NCBI GenBank assembly: GCA_014607495.2
Contig: CP053160.1
Location: forward strand, 11,098,001-11,162,000
Direction of reading: 5' to 3'
Source: Carposina sasakii
Taxonomy: Eukaryota; Arthropoda; Insecta; Lepidoptera; Carposinidae
DNA: 64,000 bases
The notes beneath the pieces are model-generated. The model did no database searches. It saw only the letters and a list, made by a program, of their open reading frames with translations, and had not been told where the DNA came from. The position numbers and the translations under genes were made by a program. The stretch's first letter is position 1. Each line of letters begins with the position of its first letter. Below, in pieces: positions 45,501 to 56,685 of this stretch.

Positions 45501-45790
45501 TTGTATAACTCCTAACTTAAGGAGTTCTGTGCTTCATCATCAGCACAGCACATCAGAGTCAAGTAACACGTTAGCCTTATATACCTAAATAGTTTTATCG
45601 ACCTATCAGTACTGTCTCCCAACTCCTAACCGTTAAGGAGTTCTGTGCTTCATATCAGCACAGCAGCATTAGATGTTGAGTAAACGTTCGCCCTACATAC
45701 TACTAAATAGTTTCCATTGAACTAATTGCAGTATCCACTACAAGGAGTTCTGTAGCTATCATCAGCACAGCAGAATGACACCCGAGCATA
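45228..45790 (+). repeat. Minisatellite with palindromic core
   Basis: Four to five irregular units of about 105-190 bp share ctcctaac...aaggagttctgtgcttc, atcagcacagcag and gttcgccctacatac-like text. The core AACTCCTAAC/GTTAAGGAGTT is itself a palindrome (clearest at 45621-45642). Confidence 0.8.
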
Positions 45791-46000
45791 TACCTAAAGA
45801 AAGAAAAAGTATCAATTTTCGGTGGTTGCCCTTGTTCTGGATTACAGATCCTGATTGAATGGGACACCTCAGAAGTGTTTCAACCAAAAAAAAAATTTTT
45901 GAAATCCGTCATGAAATACTCGGTGAAATCATAAAAAAAAAAAAAAATCTACATACAGACGAAGAGAACCTCCTCCTTTTTTGAAGTCGGTTAAAAAGAA
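45791..46000 (+). mobile_element. 3' end of an interspersed repeat
   Basis: gtgtttcaaccaaaaaaaaa, gaaatccgtcatgaaatact, then gaacctcctccttttttgaa, gtcggttaaaaa. This ending is very common in lepidopteran genomes. It probably terminates the element that includes the minisatellite. Class not determined. Confidence 0.55.
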
Positions 46001-46126
46001 ATTCAATTGCTGTTTTATACTTTTTATCTTAGATCTGTTGCAGTGGTTATTTACTGAAGCGTTTTTAATCTCACACTCTTGTTTTACTGTGTAGTTGCTA
46101 ATAAAAAAAGGTCATATGCACCAAAG

Positions 46127-46244
46127 ATCGATAAATAATATAAATACTTATTAATTAATATTTTAAAAGAAACATCTATAGTAAAAAATATTGAGCTACC
46201 AAAACATCGATAACAACAAAATCCCTATCGAAACCAATCGATAA
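46127..46244. promoter_or_regulatory. Three ATCGATAA sites
   Basis: ATCGATAA occurs at 46127, 46206 and 46237, with TATCGAAA at 46226. Clustered CGATA cores are bound by BEAF-32/DREF in flies and often mark boundaries. In AT-rich DNA, chance is a real alternative. Confidence 0.25.
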
Positions 46245-46789
46245 ACATGTCCAAAATCAAGACTACACCCCAACACTAAAAGGGAGAAAGGGGGAGGTCC
46301 GACCAAACTGTAAGTCTGGCTTAATCCTACGAAGCGGGTCCACTGAAGATTGGCACCGAACGCACTGGGTTGACCATCGACGAATATGCCCGGAGATTCC
46401 AGGATTTGGTACAATAGTGTCATCAGATAGACAGATAGGTAAGTTAGACAAAATCATCCAACACTGAGTTGTAAAAACTGACATTTCGGACTAAGGACCG
46501 ATTTTCCCAATGATCAGATATAAAGAAGGAATAGTTGATGTTGTCTTTCTAAAAAAGTTGGTCAAGATAGTGACTGTAAATATCACCTTCATAGTTTATT
46601 CTCAAGTTTAGTTATCTACTTTAAATAAAATTTGTACTAACCTCAACAAGAAATAATCAACCACAGCAGCATCAAAAGCCGCAATTCAATATAATGACAA
46701 CATACTTACCAAAATCGTATTACCAGAGCGCAAACACGTGATTTATTAAGCTGCAGCCACTTGCACTCGTGTATAGCCGAGCCTATCTA

Positions 46790-46817
46790 GGGGGGTAGGG
46801 GGAGAAGGGAGGGGGGA
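46790..46817 (+). other. G-rich tract (quadruplex-capable)
   Basis: Four or more G-runs of three or longer (gggggg, gggggg, ggg, ggggggg) within 28 bp. It could form a G-quadruplex on the plus strand. Confidence 0.5.
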
Positions 46818-47676
46818 CATTACAAATTAATAGGACAAAGACCGACCGGAGATCGTCTAGGAAAATTTAGAGGCACCGGACACTTATGCAAGCTTAGCTA
46901 TGGCTTGATTAGACGATACGATCGTTCGATTTTCGGATATTCGATATTATGTTTAGACACATAGTAGATACCTATATCTATGTATAAAGAAAAAGGAGCT
47001 TCTATTCATGTAATAATTGGTCTTTTATACTACTTATAGTACGGAATCTTTAAAAAAAAAGAAAGGAATCACACTTCAAACACGAATAAGATGAAGTAGG
47101 TACATGCGAATTCTACCTGTACAATTAATGACATTTTCAAGAGAAATTTTTCGATGAGATTACTAATCAGTTACTTAAATCATTAATTACCCTATTTATG
47201 GATGGGTGTTGGTGAAGTCAATACTAGGTACTGGACTAAAATCGACTGAAAGGTCTTTGATGCCCACGTCTTATGAGATTTTGGTTTGAGTATCGAGATT
47301 ATTTCTAACTAACTTGGTAAGTTTAATTAAATACGAAAGGATAAGTGGGTTCATTTACGAGTACTATAACAATATTTTGGAGTATTTAATATTAAGTTAA
47401 ACTTACTTACTTTGAATTTTAATCATGATTATTCTAATTATTTAAGTACAATAATTTTAACTTAGAAGTGGGACTTTGGTCTCAAGTTACTTTTAATTAA
47501 ATAATAATTAACGTACATAACCATAGTTATTTTTTTATTTTTTAAACCCCAACATACAATATTTGATACTTATAGAACTATTTTATTTTTAAATGAGAGT
47601 TTCACGTTTACAAAAAGTAATAATTTGATTATTAGGTACGATAACTACATGACAAGACTGACGGTCGATTATTATA

Positions 47677-47842
47677 GTTGGTGTAGTGACTCTGCCAAGT
47701 CCTGGATTCGAATCACGGCAGGTGTAAACACTGATTATGATGAATATTGATGTTTGTTTCCGTCTCATGGATGTTCCTATACTTATCGTTGTATTTATAT
47801 ACCGTTTTATTACCTTGTACATCTGGGTTGAAAAAAAAAACG
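47677..47842 (+). mobile_element. tRNA-derived SINE family L, copy 2
   Basis: ttggtgtagtgactctgcca, cctggattcgaatcac, then gatgtttgtttccgtctcat and tatttataccgtttta-type body ending in an A-run. An internal deletion in the head removes part of the tRNA-like region. Confidence 0.85.
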
Positions 47843-49056
47843 ATAACGTAGATATTAAAATAACTAAGTTATACTGATTCAAAATATATAAACAAACAGA
47901 CTTATAACCAAAACTCGTTTTCCATTAGTTGACCAAAATTGTGCACCAGAGTTGCTATCCTTTGTTTCTTTTTCAGTTCTGATCCAATATCATTCGCTTA
48001 GCCTTTAACGAACGCTGTACAAAAGTATGCGCGGACAAATTGCTTCTAAAACAACAAAAGCCGACCGGAAAAATTCACAATCGCGCCGAATCATTAATCT
48101 CAGAAACAAATGGAAATCGGCCGACATCTGCTGTACTCGCTCGAAAAAATGGCCGCCGTAGTCGACAGTTGTCACGTTATTCTCGACGGGATTAATTAGA
48201 AATACGATTAAAAGCAAACAAAACAGGGAATGGTGAACTTAAATTAATGAAAAATTACCACCCTCCGCGAGCTCGTCAACTCTTTTTTTTTCGGGGCCGC
48301 TGCCGCGCATTAAGCGGCTTTAATTTGAATTCGAAATTAGAATTACGCGCGCTTTATAATTATTGTTTTTTTTTTGGCCAGTGACTCTTGATTTCTAACA
48401 AGGGTTCATTATGTGCGAATGGTGCAATTTCTTTGCGTGCTTATTCTACCGACCAATGTTGTTAAATGTGCTAGCAGATAATTTTTTTTTTATGATGTTG
48501 AATAAAATCTACGACAGCGCCAGCGGTATCACCCATTTTCATCCAAACGTGGCAATCCTATATTTACAAAAGTTCGTTCAATCGTTTATGTTGAAGTAAA
48601 ATACTAAGTACAATATAATTAAAAATAAACAAAGTATTTTTAATACTATCGATATTACTACAAAACTAATACGACATTAAAGTTAGAAGAATACGTTTTC
48701 CATACCACGTGACTTCACCGCGTATTCGAAACAAAGGCGGAGGAAGTACTAAGTGATCGGGACACCCACAAGGGCAATGCGAAGGGCTATTGTACGTGGA
48801 GCACGTTCAAGCACACTTTACCCACCTCGAGAATCGCGGCTTTTTATCTTTTTTTTCTTACCTACACATTTGTTGGTTTCGTAATGAATAGGGAGATAGA
48901 GCAGTTGCAGAGTGGAGTTTTCAACGTTAGTCCGTAAAACAGTATTGCCAACATAGGTAGATACATATGTAGAAATTTCTTTATTGTCCTCTATTGTACA
49001 AAGGCGAGCTTAATGCCTTGCGTGGCGTTCTTTACCAGCTAACCTGCGCCCATAGC
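47843..49056. other. Noncoding stretch with two complex blocks
   Basis: Block 47970-48320 includes atggccgccgtagtcgacag and gggattaattagaaatacga (homeodomain-type sites) and several A/T-flanked GC words. Block 48700-48840 contains cacgtg and aaaggcggaggaag. Both are candidates for conserved noncoding sequence; no coding frame convinces. Near 48975 ttctttattgtcctctattg resembles LINE 3' debris. Confidence 0.35.
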
Positions 49057-49262
49057 ATGAATTTGGTGAGAGCGCGATGGCTCATATTTAAACGTCAAAT
49101 TCACAGAGCTACATAATAACTAGACAAAAGACTTAGTTCGTAGTTTGCGTGTAAAAACGGAGCTGGGAATTAGAATAGACACTCGTACTCAATCTAAGAC
49201 TGTATGAATTTGCCCTGAAAGAAGTGCTTTGCAATCCCTTTTTACACGTAAAGAGGTGCATT
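49057..49262 (+). repeat. Repeat family H, copy without right arm
   Basis: gcatgaatttggtgagagcg, aacgtcaaattcacagagct, taataactagac, gaattagaatagacactcgt and gcaatccctttttacac match the left arm and centre of 53488-53785. Confidence 0.75.
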
Positions 49263-49706
49263 AAATATGCTCCTGCATCTTATATGTTCTTCTTCTACCC
49301 ATCTTTATGCCTTAATATTATTATTGTCACTGCTAGTTTTTCTTCGCATCTTTGTTTTGTCATGTACTTACCTATTTCCTTCCTTAATTCTTTTGCCTGT
49401 GTACCTATATGTATTTTGCAAATAAATAGCTCCCCTATTTTTCTACTCCTATTCATGACCATATCATCGCGAATTTCGATACCATCACAGCGTACAAACA
49501 TTTAATTATGAATGAAAACAATTGAATCGGTCTATTGCTTATTAAAATCTGTGTACATAGCATTTTGCGGTTAAACGGATGGGATGTACGGTTTGGGTGG
49601 CTATTCTGGAATGCCGGACTATTCGATGGAGTTTTCGATAAGCGAGCTTTTATACGTCCGACTTCCAAAAGTACGGTGGATGAATGTGTTTTTCGTAGCA
49701 TTTACA
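49263..49706. other. Noncoding stretch, nothing specific
   Basis: The short frames here (49224-49505 plus, 49453-49701 minus) are hydrophobic or mixed by composition. No feature recognised. Confidence 0.4.
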
Positions 49707-50194
49707 TACAGGATGTTTTTTGGTGACCACCCTTAACGAAGAGTACGTACTCTATACATCAAAAAAAGTAAGTTTATGCCAAAAAAAATGGTGGGAAACG
49801 ATGTAAATTTTTTTGAAATATAATTTTTTATAAATGAAATTGTATTAGGCGTTACAATTCGGAAGTTCAAACATTCACTATGGGTGGGTGGGTGGAGGGT
49901 GTAGGGCCCGGTGGTGGGCGCACCCATAGTGAATAATTTTTTATTTCTTAATCGGGCAAAATTTATAGTGTCCAGTGTTTATGCTAGTTTTTTCATAGAC
50001 AGATATTAATTATTTCTTGTGAAAAAATCTTGCTACACGCATCAATTTGCATTTATGTAGAAAAACGCAGTCTATTTACTCAACATTGGACCCTAATATT
50101 TTGGAAACCAGACGTCCATGGAGAAAAATGATAGTGATGACGAGGAGATTCCGTAGTTTTCGGGAACGTTGACGACCAAAAATCACCCTGTATA
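49707..50194 (+). mobile_element. TIR element family A, copy 4, with nested foldback
   Basis: TACAGGATGTTTTTTGGTG to aatcaccctgtata. The extra length over other copies is the nested foldback at 49832-49932 plus one 12-bp target duplication. A small deletion removes the cacttcccaggtatgctt part. Confidence 0.9.
49832..49932 (+). mobile_element. Foldback family F, copy 2 (101 bp)
   Basis: Starts AAATGAAATTG and ends CACCCATAGTGA, the exact reverse of copy 1. Flanked by the direct repeat ATAATTTTTTAT (49820-49831 and 49933-49944). It is internally deleted relative to copy 1. Inner words CACTATGGGTG and CACCCATAGTG face each other. Confidence 0.88.
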
Positions 50195-51283
50195 CTCTGC
50201 AGGTAATAAATTCGTTATGTATGATGTTAAAATATAAGCTGATAAGAATCTTCCAGTATGTAGATACTTCAGCTTAGTCAAAACTACAGGGGGTAGGAAG
50301 CATGTAATTTTTGTTACTTAGAGTGTGTAAAAAATTGAACGGGTTTGGAAAAATCGCTATGTGTAAAATTTGTGGATAATATCGTAGCTATTGTGGACGA
50401 TGCGAAAAATGTGAAACCTCGCGTCATCGGCACATTATAAAATATTATCGACAGACGCATCCCGAATAACCCCGCCCGTAGTCCGCTGAAAATTGAAAGT
50501 GGCATCGCGCTGGACAACCATTGATGTATCTGTTCATCTATTATTATATTTAGCGAATGCGCCGAAAGTGAAACCGGTTTCTGTTGTTATCTCACTCGCG
50601 CGTTAATTGACCGATATTTGTAAACGGCCGGGTTCATTCGATATCCAAGTGATAGTGGTGTGTTTAAAACGCGGTAATACTTAATTGGGGATGTACATTG
50701 ATTATCGGCGGCCGATTTGGGCTTAAATTTGATGAGTTAAATGGTGAATGTTAAGTTTGTTTTCGATAAAGGTTTCCCGTTTTTGGCAGATCTGTTAGGA
50801 AGCACGTCCTTTGGGGAAAACTAAAGCTAGTTTACTAGGTCAGCGTAATTTAGCGGCCGTAGTACAGCGGCAAATGACGTCAATGAACGTCATCTATGTA
50901 AAAAAACGGTGATTTGCACTCCTTTAATTTCTGCTATTTTTTTTAAGAAATCTACTTTTTAAAAGAAAATAAAGTAAGGTCAAAGCCCTCCTTAACTTTA
51001 TTTTATTTCGCAGTATTAAAAAATAACTTACCACATTATTGACCGCTACCCTATCAGTCGGGCATCGCGTCCAGTGAGTTAAACCCCTTAATTTCAAAGG
51101 TCTATCTTCGTCAATTGTGAAGGAAGAATAACAAGTCAAGAAACTTTGGATACGGTATATTTTTGGTACCTAGTACCAACGTATTTTAAGGTTCAGCATA
51201 TCAAATTGCAACACATCAATATCGAATTGTTACATCACCACTTTTTAATTCGTTTTTCAGCTATTGACGAAAATCGAATTACT
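50195..51283. other. Noncoding stretch with a balanced block
   Basis: The block 50430-50720 mixes GC words (gaccgatatttgtaaacggc; gattatcggcggccgatttg, a near palindrome) with ATTA sites. No coding frame or repeat recognised. Confidence 0.35.
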
Positions 51284-51672
51284 TATACAGGGAGTTTTTT
51301 CGTTGCCACCCTTAACGAAGGGTACGTACTCTATACATCAAATAAAATAAGTTTATGCCAAAAAGAATGCTGGGAAATAAAGTATATTAAAAAAAATATA
51401 TTACTTGATCGGGCAAAATTTATAGTGTCAAGTATTTTTGCTAGTTTTTTTGATAAAAATGATAGTGATGATGAGGAGTACAGAATCTCCTCATCATCAC
51501 TATCATTTTTCTCCATGGAAGCATACCTGGGAAGTGTCTGGTTTCCAAAATATTAGGGTCAAAAGTTGAGTAAATAGACTGCGTTTTTCTGCATAAATGC
51601 ACATTGATGCGTGTAAGAAGATTTTTTCACGAGTTTTCGGGAACGTCGACGACCAAAAAATCACCCTGTATA
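51284..51672 (+). mobile_element. TIR element family A, copy 5, internally inverted
   Basis: Ends tatacagggagttttttcgt and aaaatcaccctgtata. From about 51484 to 51634 the internal sequence runs in reverse relative to all other copies (cctcatcatcactatcattt, ctccatggaagcatacctgg, gactgcgtttttctgcataa). Forward order resumes at ttttcgggaacgt. Just before the inversion a 24-bp forward copy of its edge remains, making a short hairpin (51455-51509). Confidence 0.9.
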
Positions 51673-51864
51673 TCTGATGATGCAGACGACTTTGGTCTTC
51701 TAGACGCCTAAATTATAAAAGTGTTTTCATGGCTATGGCTAATTGAGCATTATATTATGTTTCGTTAACAAAGTACACCTACACAGTACATCTTCTTCAT
51801 GGAGGTTATCTTAGCTAACAATACTACTAACTTGGCATCCTGTAAGTTTAGTAATTATAAATAA

Positions 51865-52098
51865 CTAGCGGACGCCGGCGACTTCGTTCGCGTGGACTGC
51901 AGAAAAAATAAAATGTGGTAATTATCCGGGATAAAAAATATTTTCCCGGGATAAAAGCCTATGTGTTAATCCAGGGTGTCTGCTAACTCCATACCAAATT
52001 TTATTAAAAATGCTCCAGCCGTTTTTACGTGTAAGAGTATACTACATTCATCCATCCATCCATACTTACAAACTTTCGCGTTTGTAACATTAGTAGGA
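51865..52098 (-). mobile_element. Short non-autonomous Helitron (234 bp)
   Basis: Minus strand: A|TCCTACTAATGTTACAAACG... ...gaagtcgccggcgtccgCTAG|T. Contains ggatggatggatgaatg near the 5' end and the paired cccgggaaaat/atcccgggat text. A|T insertion site and CTAG terminus fit Helitrons; no coding. Confidence 0.88.
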
Positions 52099-53371
52099 TA
52101 TTTAAAAAAAATATGGTGTCGTGGGACACCAGGTAGGAACGAAGTTCCTTCGGCTAATGTAGAATCGACACAATTTGCAAAAGAAAAATCGTGCTCAATT
52201 TTATTTAGGTTTAAAATGTATCTATAATGTGAGTATTCGCCACGTGCTTGTCCATGAATTCATGAGTATATACTATGCATTGGCGGGGTGGAGTAGTAAT
52301 AGAGAGAGAAGGGATGAGAGAACGAAAAGAAAGAGGGAGAAAGAGAAAGGTATTATACACTACTCGCTTGTGTATACGACTGTCGCGCCTGCGCACGTCT
52401 CATTTAACGGTTTTATTCCACGCACTTTTTCTTACGATTTTACTATCACATTTTTTTCAGTTCGGTCGCGCAGCAAAATCCCTATCTCCTCCAAGCCTGC
52501 CGTAAGGAAGTTCGTTCCAATAAAACACCCAACTTCTAAAAGGCAAAATTAACCGTCTTAAAACCACCTATAAAGAAAAAAAAACATGCGCTGAACGCCG
52601 CTCTACACGCCGTTACGCATTTTTAAAAATATGTGAAATTTATAAAATATTTACATCACACTAAGATAAAACATACGAGTACCTATTGCACTAAGTTCAG
52701 AGAGGTTTAAAGCGAAAAATCGTCTTTTCTGTTACAAAAACATCTATTTACAATACCTTCTCCAAAACATCGTACCCAAGTGATTCAAACAGACATCTGA
52801 ATAGCATCTCATTAATTGTAATTATATGCCGATTCTCGGGAGGGTGCACTCTATATTTATTGTAGGCAGGTGGGGTCACTGAGTTTTTAATTTTGGCGCA
52901 TCCGAATTGCTGTATTTAATGTTAATCCTTGATTTTAGATTTGAGATTGAATGTTTTTATGTCTAAGTGCTAATTTTTCTTGTTTTATCTGAAGGATAAA
53001 GTTGATTCGGTCTCTATCTTGATCAAGTTTTAGAGAAAGACAGCATATATTTTTTCTTTAGATAGGCAATCTGACCGATAGAAAATCGAAACTAAATTTA
53101 CTTTCTGTTGGACACTGTTAGATTGACGGAATAAAGTTAATAAGTTCATAGTCGATTCGCTGGAAGTTTATCATCAATAGTTTCTAAGTAAATACCTCAT
53201 TGTAGTACGTTGTATATTACCTGCTGCTGCTGGGGTGGAAATCACTAATTTCTTACGAAGTAGATTCGTAGATTGCTTTTTTTATGACAGTTAAATTTAG
53301 AAATTCCGGATACGTGGTTATCTGGTGGCGTACATACCATCAGCTCTAAAAAAATCTCAAAATAGAGTGAA
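52099..53371. other. Noncoding stretch with purine tract
   Basis: The part 52250-52620 is the most structured (see 52301-52396). Frames over it are low-complexity Arg/Lys/Glu-rich and not convincing as protein. The rest is AT-rich. Confidence 0.4.
52301..52396 (+). promoter_or_regulatory. GAGA tract followed by NRF1-like site
   Basis: A 50-bp almost pure purine run with several GAGAG words (agagagagaagggatgagag) is followed after about 30 bp by tcgcgcctgcgcac, close to the NRF1/Ewg palindrome. GAGAG is the binding core of GAGA factor. It could mark an open-chromatin element or alternative promoter; there is no transcript evidence. Confidence 0.35.
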
Positions 53372-53480
53372 TATCGGGGCCAGATGTAAAATATCAGTGA
53401 CAAGTTGCTAAGTCATCGCCTACTGAGAGAACGTCCTGAGTTTTGTCAATGCTCACGAAGTATCCTAGTGAAGCTACAAC
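53372..53480 (+). repeat. Dispersed repeat family K fragment
   Basis: cggggccagatgtaaaatat, agtgacaagttgctaagtca and gtatcctagtgaagctaca follow the family K order. Confidence 0.6.
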
Positions 53481-53487
53481 TACCAGC

Positions 53488-53785
53488 ACCCGTATGATGA
53501 ATTTGGTGAGAGCGAGATTTCTCACATTTAACGTCAAATTCATAGAACTATTAACTAGATAAAGTAAGTGTAGGTATATACTTGCATGTAAAAAATAGAC
53601 TTAAGAATTAGAATAGACACTCGTTCTCGAGCCAGGACTGAATGAATTAGGGCTGATAGAAGTGGTTTGCAATCCCTTTTTACACACCAAGTAGAAACAC
53701 TTGCCTTGTCTAGTTATTACTTAGCTCTGTGGATTTGACGTTTAAAAGTGAGACATCTCGCTCTCACCAAATTCATCATACGGGT
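53488..53785. mobile_element. Foldback repeat family H (298 bp)
   Basis: acccgtatgatgaatttggt at the left and accaaattcatcatacgggt at the right are exact reverse complements, and similarity extends about 85 bp inward on each side (gacgt, ttaactagat / gtctagttatta). The centre carries gaattagaatagacactcgt, shared with 49057-49262. Class unknown. Confidence 0.85.
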
Positions 53786-55348
53786 TCAGAGTGTCAAAAT
53801 GTAGTTTTAAGCCCAAACTTGTGAATTATCGAAGAATATCATTAATACTGATACATATAGCCCAAAGGCCATTTAAAATATAGTTGGTTGACATTACGAC
53901 TTTGATGTCACTGACTAGAAACACACAATTATAATTACTATAATGATAAAAATTATACTTTAAACTAAAACCACACATTAAGTAGCTTTTACCGATCTAA
54001 ATACAGAATCTGAGGGGAAGTAGGGGTAAAAAGTGTAATTATGTTGATTATTTAGGTCGTAATGTCGACTATCCCCCTCTCCCTGACATTAATCGCCACC
54101 CCCTTACCCCCTTAATTATTTCGTTTCAATTATTTTCGTGATTATCTTTTTATGGCGGTGCGCATTAAAAGTCGAAAAAATAACAGGACATTAAATGTAA
54201 TTAGATTCGAAATTACGAGATGTCACTACGTTTATTGGTGGAAACGTTTGTTTTTTATGGCGCGGACTGTACTCGAATGTACTTGGGTTTTTAAATGTCT
54301 GTTCGGTATTCTTGTACTCGTTCTGTTTTTGATTCAGCACTTTTTATTACTTGTTTTGTTGCTTAATGAAAGTAAGTTGAATTTTAATGTTTGTGTATAG
54401 TTGTTTACCATTCTACGTCGAAATAGAAATGCAAGGAAAAAGGTTTAAGGTATAAGGACTTCCTGCTAAAGTTACAACATATTTTTCTACGTACTCGTAG
54501 TTCCGTTCATCCTAATAAGTATTTTTATTAGAATTATTATTATCATAATCCATCTATGGTATGAATAAAACGCTCTGTTCTAAATGACTGAATGACGAAT
54601 CAGCCTAAACAGCAGAATGTAGAAACCTGAAACTTGGACGGTGTTTTCCTTGTATGACATCTAATAAGAAAGCGTATTGCTAAATACCCACGGGAACAGA
54701 AATTAAAGTAATTTGTAAAAATTTGGCTAATGTCTTCTGGCGTCTACTAGTAGGTAGGTCCTATAATGAGTATTTACATATTTATTTTTGTAAACAACAA
54801 ATATTATTAAAAAAAAAAACCTAATCCCCGATGGATACTATACAACACTTTTAACACTCCTAAAGCACCTATAGCTACCGTGTTTCAGAGTGTTATAGCA
54901 ATCATAAAAATTACTCATCCATAAATTCTGAGCTATGTTTGTACAATTTCTATGTAAACTAAACTCTAATACCATATTATAAAACTCAAAATATGAGGCA
55001 AGAATCATTTCATTAGTGTCAATTCAAAAGGGTTGGCAAATCCTTGGGCTATTGTTAAAAGTCACGTGCAAACTTAGTATTAAATATAATTATAAGTTTT
55101 TATGTTTCCGTTCCTATAGAAATAAAATGGTTGATGATCAATGAATATTTTAATAAGATTGTCGCTACACAACTATTGTGTATGTAGCATGTGCCGGCTG
55201 ATGCTATTATTCGACCTTAATCGTGTTTGGGGCTAATTTAGAAGCTTTATGTGACTGTTTCAAGTTCCTTGTAAACAATGTTATGGTAAAAAAAAATCGA
55301 TGTCTAGCTTTAGTTTTTCTTCATTTGTTTATATCTTTGAAATTATAA
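53786..55348. other. Noncoding stretch with a possible conserved block
   Basis: Block 54040-54270 has C-rich words (cgccacccccttaccccc) followed by the sites at 54149-54261. The frame at 54152-54400 is hydrophobic at its end but starts within this block and is unconvincing. The remainder is AT-rich. Confidence 0.4.
54149..54261. promoter_or_regulatory. Caudal/Abd-B-like sites
   Basis: TTTATGGC at 54149 and 54254, with TTTATTGG at 54231, all in the same orientation within 113 bp. TTTATG/TTTATTG are the preferred sites of Caudal and Abd-B-type homeodomains. Motif evidence only. Confidence 0.28.
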
Positions 55349-55387
55349 TACAGGGTGTTTTTTGTGGCCACCTTTAACGAAAGGTAC

Positions 55388-56193
55388 GTAAATGAAATTG
55401 TATTAGGCGTTACAATTCGGAAGTTCAAACATTCACTATGGGTGCGCCCACCACCGGGCCCTACACCCTCCACTGACCCTCGGATCTGATAACTCATAAT
55501 TGCGACAACAGGCACTTGCACTAACTACAATCGCCATGAGAAACCAGACCCGAGCACCTAGCATGCAAGACGATACATTGCACCATTCCGAAATCAAAAA
55601 CTAGATAAATAATCTACATATGTTTCGCCAACAACCGTGGCATCCTCAGGATTATAGAAATTAATAAATTAGTAAACCACTAATTATTATAAACCTCTAA
55701 AACCCAACACATTACTTACAACAGGCACTTGCACTAACTACAATCGCCATGAGAAACCAGACCCGAGCACCTAGCATGCAAGACGATACATTGCACCATT
55801 CCAAAATCAAAAACTAGATAAATAATCTACATATGTTTCGCCAACAACCGTGGCATCCTCAGGATTATAGAAATTAATAAATTAGTAAACCACTAATTAT
55901 TATGAACCTCTAAAACCCAACACATTCTTTTTTTTGTTTTTTTTGGTTGTTGGCGAAACATATGTAGATTATTTATCTAGTTTTTGATTTCGGAATGGTG
56001 CAATGTATCGTCTTGCATGCTAGGTGCTCGGGTCTGGTTTCTCATGGCGATTGTAGTTAGTGCAAGTGCCTGTTGTCGCAATTATGAGTTATCAGATCCG
56101 AGGGTCAGTGGAGGGTGTAGGGCCCGGTGGTGGGCGCACCCATAGTGAATGTTTGAACTTCCGAATTGTAACGCCTAATACAATTTCATTTAC
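55388..56193. mobile_element. Foldback family F, copy 3 (806 bp, 249-bp arms)
   Basis: The left arm (55388-55636) and right arm (55945-56193) are reverse complements with almost no mismatch. Each begins with gtaaatgaaattgtattagg and includes attcactatgggtgcgccca, the same end sequence as copies 1 and 2. Between and overlapping the left arm is a 213-bp tandem duplication. No coding frame. It would fold into a hairpin of about 250 bp. Confidence 0.93.
55505..55930 (+). repeat. 213-bp tandem duplication in the foldback
   Basis: acaacaggcacttgcactaa at 55505 recurs at 55718. The two units are nearly identical (one changed base in ccattccgaaat/ccattccaaaat, another near tataaacctc/tatgaacctc). 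The first unit overlaps the left arm. Confidence 0.93.
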
Positions 56194-56685
56194 ATGAAAT
56201 AAAGTAAGTTTATGCCAAAAAAAATGCTGGGAAAAAAAATTTTTTTTTGAATTTTTTTTTTTAATTCCTTGATCGTGCGAAATTTATAGTGTCTAGTGTT
56301 TATGCTAGTTTATTTATAAACAGATATTAATTATTTCTCGTGAAAAAATCTTGCTACGTGCGTCTATGTGCATTTATGCAGAAAAACGCAGTCTATTTAT
56401 TCAACTTTGGACCCTAATATTTTGGAAACCACACACTTCCCAGGTATGCTTCCATGGAGAAAAATGATCGTGATGATGAGGAGATTCCGTAGTTTTCGGG
56501 AACGTTGACGACCAAAAATCACCCTGTATAGGTACTTATAAATTGAATAATAAGTATATTGCATTAAAAAAGTCGATTTGTTAAAAAAAAGTTAGTTAGA
56601 AGGTATTATCACTTCATCGTCGATATGTAAACTCAATGGTATTATTTATTTAATAATACCATTTATTTATTTTATTTTTATTTTA

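Larger units (their letters stand above)
46001..47676. other. Noncoding stretch with CGATA sites and a G-rich tract
   Basis: Contains the site cluster at 46127-46244 and G-rich tract at 46790-46817, listed separately. The block 46260-46440 is GC-balanced and open on two minus frames, so it is read as noncoding. The rest is AT-rich. Confidence 0.4.
55349..56530 (+). mobile_element. TIR element family A, copy 6, with large foldback insert
   Basis: TACAGGGTGTTTTTTGTGGC at the left and aaaaatcaccctgtata at the right, split by the 806-bp foldback at 55388-56193. Comparison with other copies shows that about 7-9 bp of family A sequence (ctctatac region) is missing at the insertion point and no target duplication is visible. 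Confidence 0.9.

Noticed and set aside
52175..52552. 125-codon frame with Arg/Lys/Glu-rich stretch
   Set aside because: The charged stretch is only the translated GAGA purine tract.
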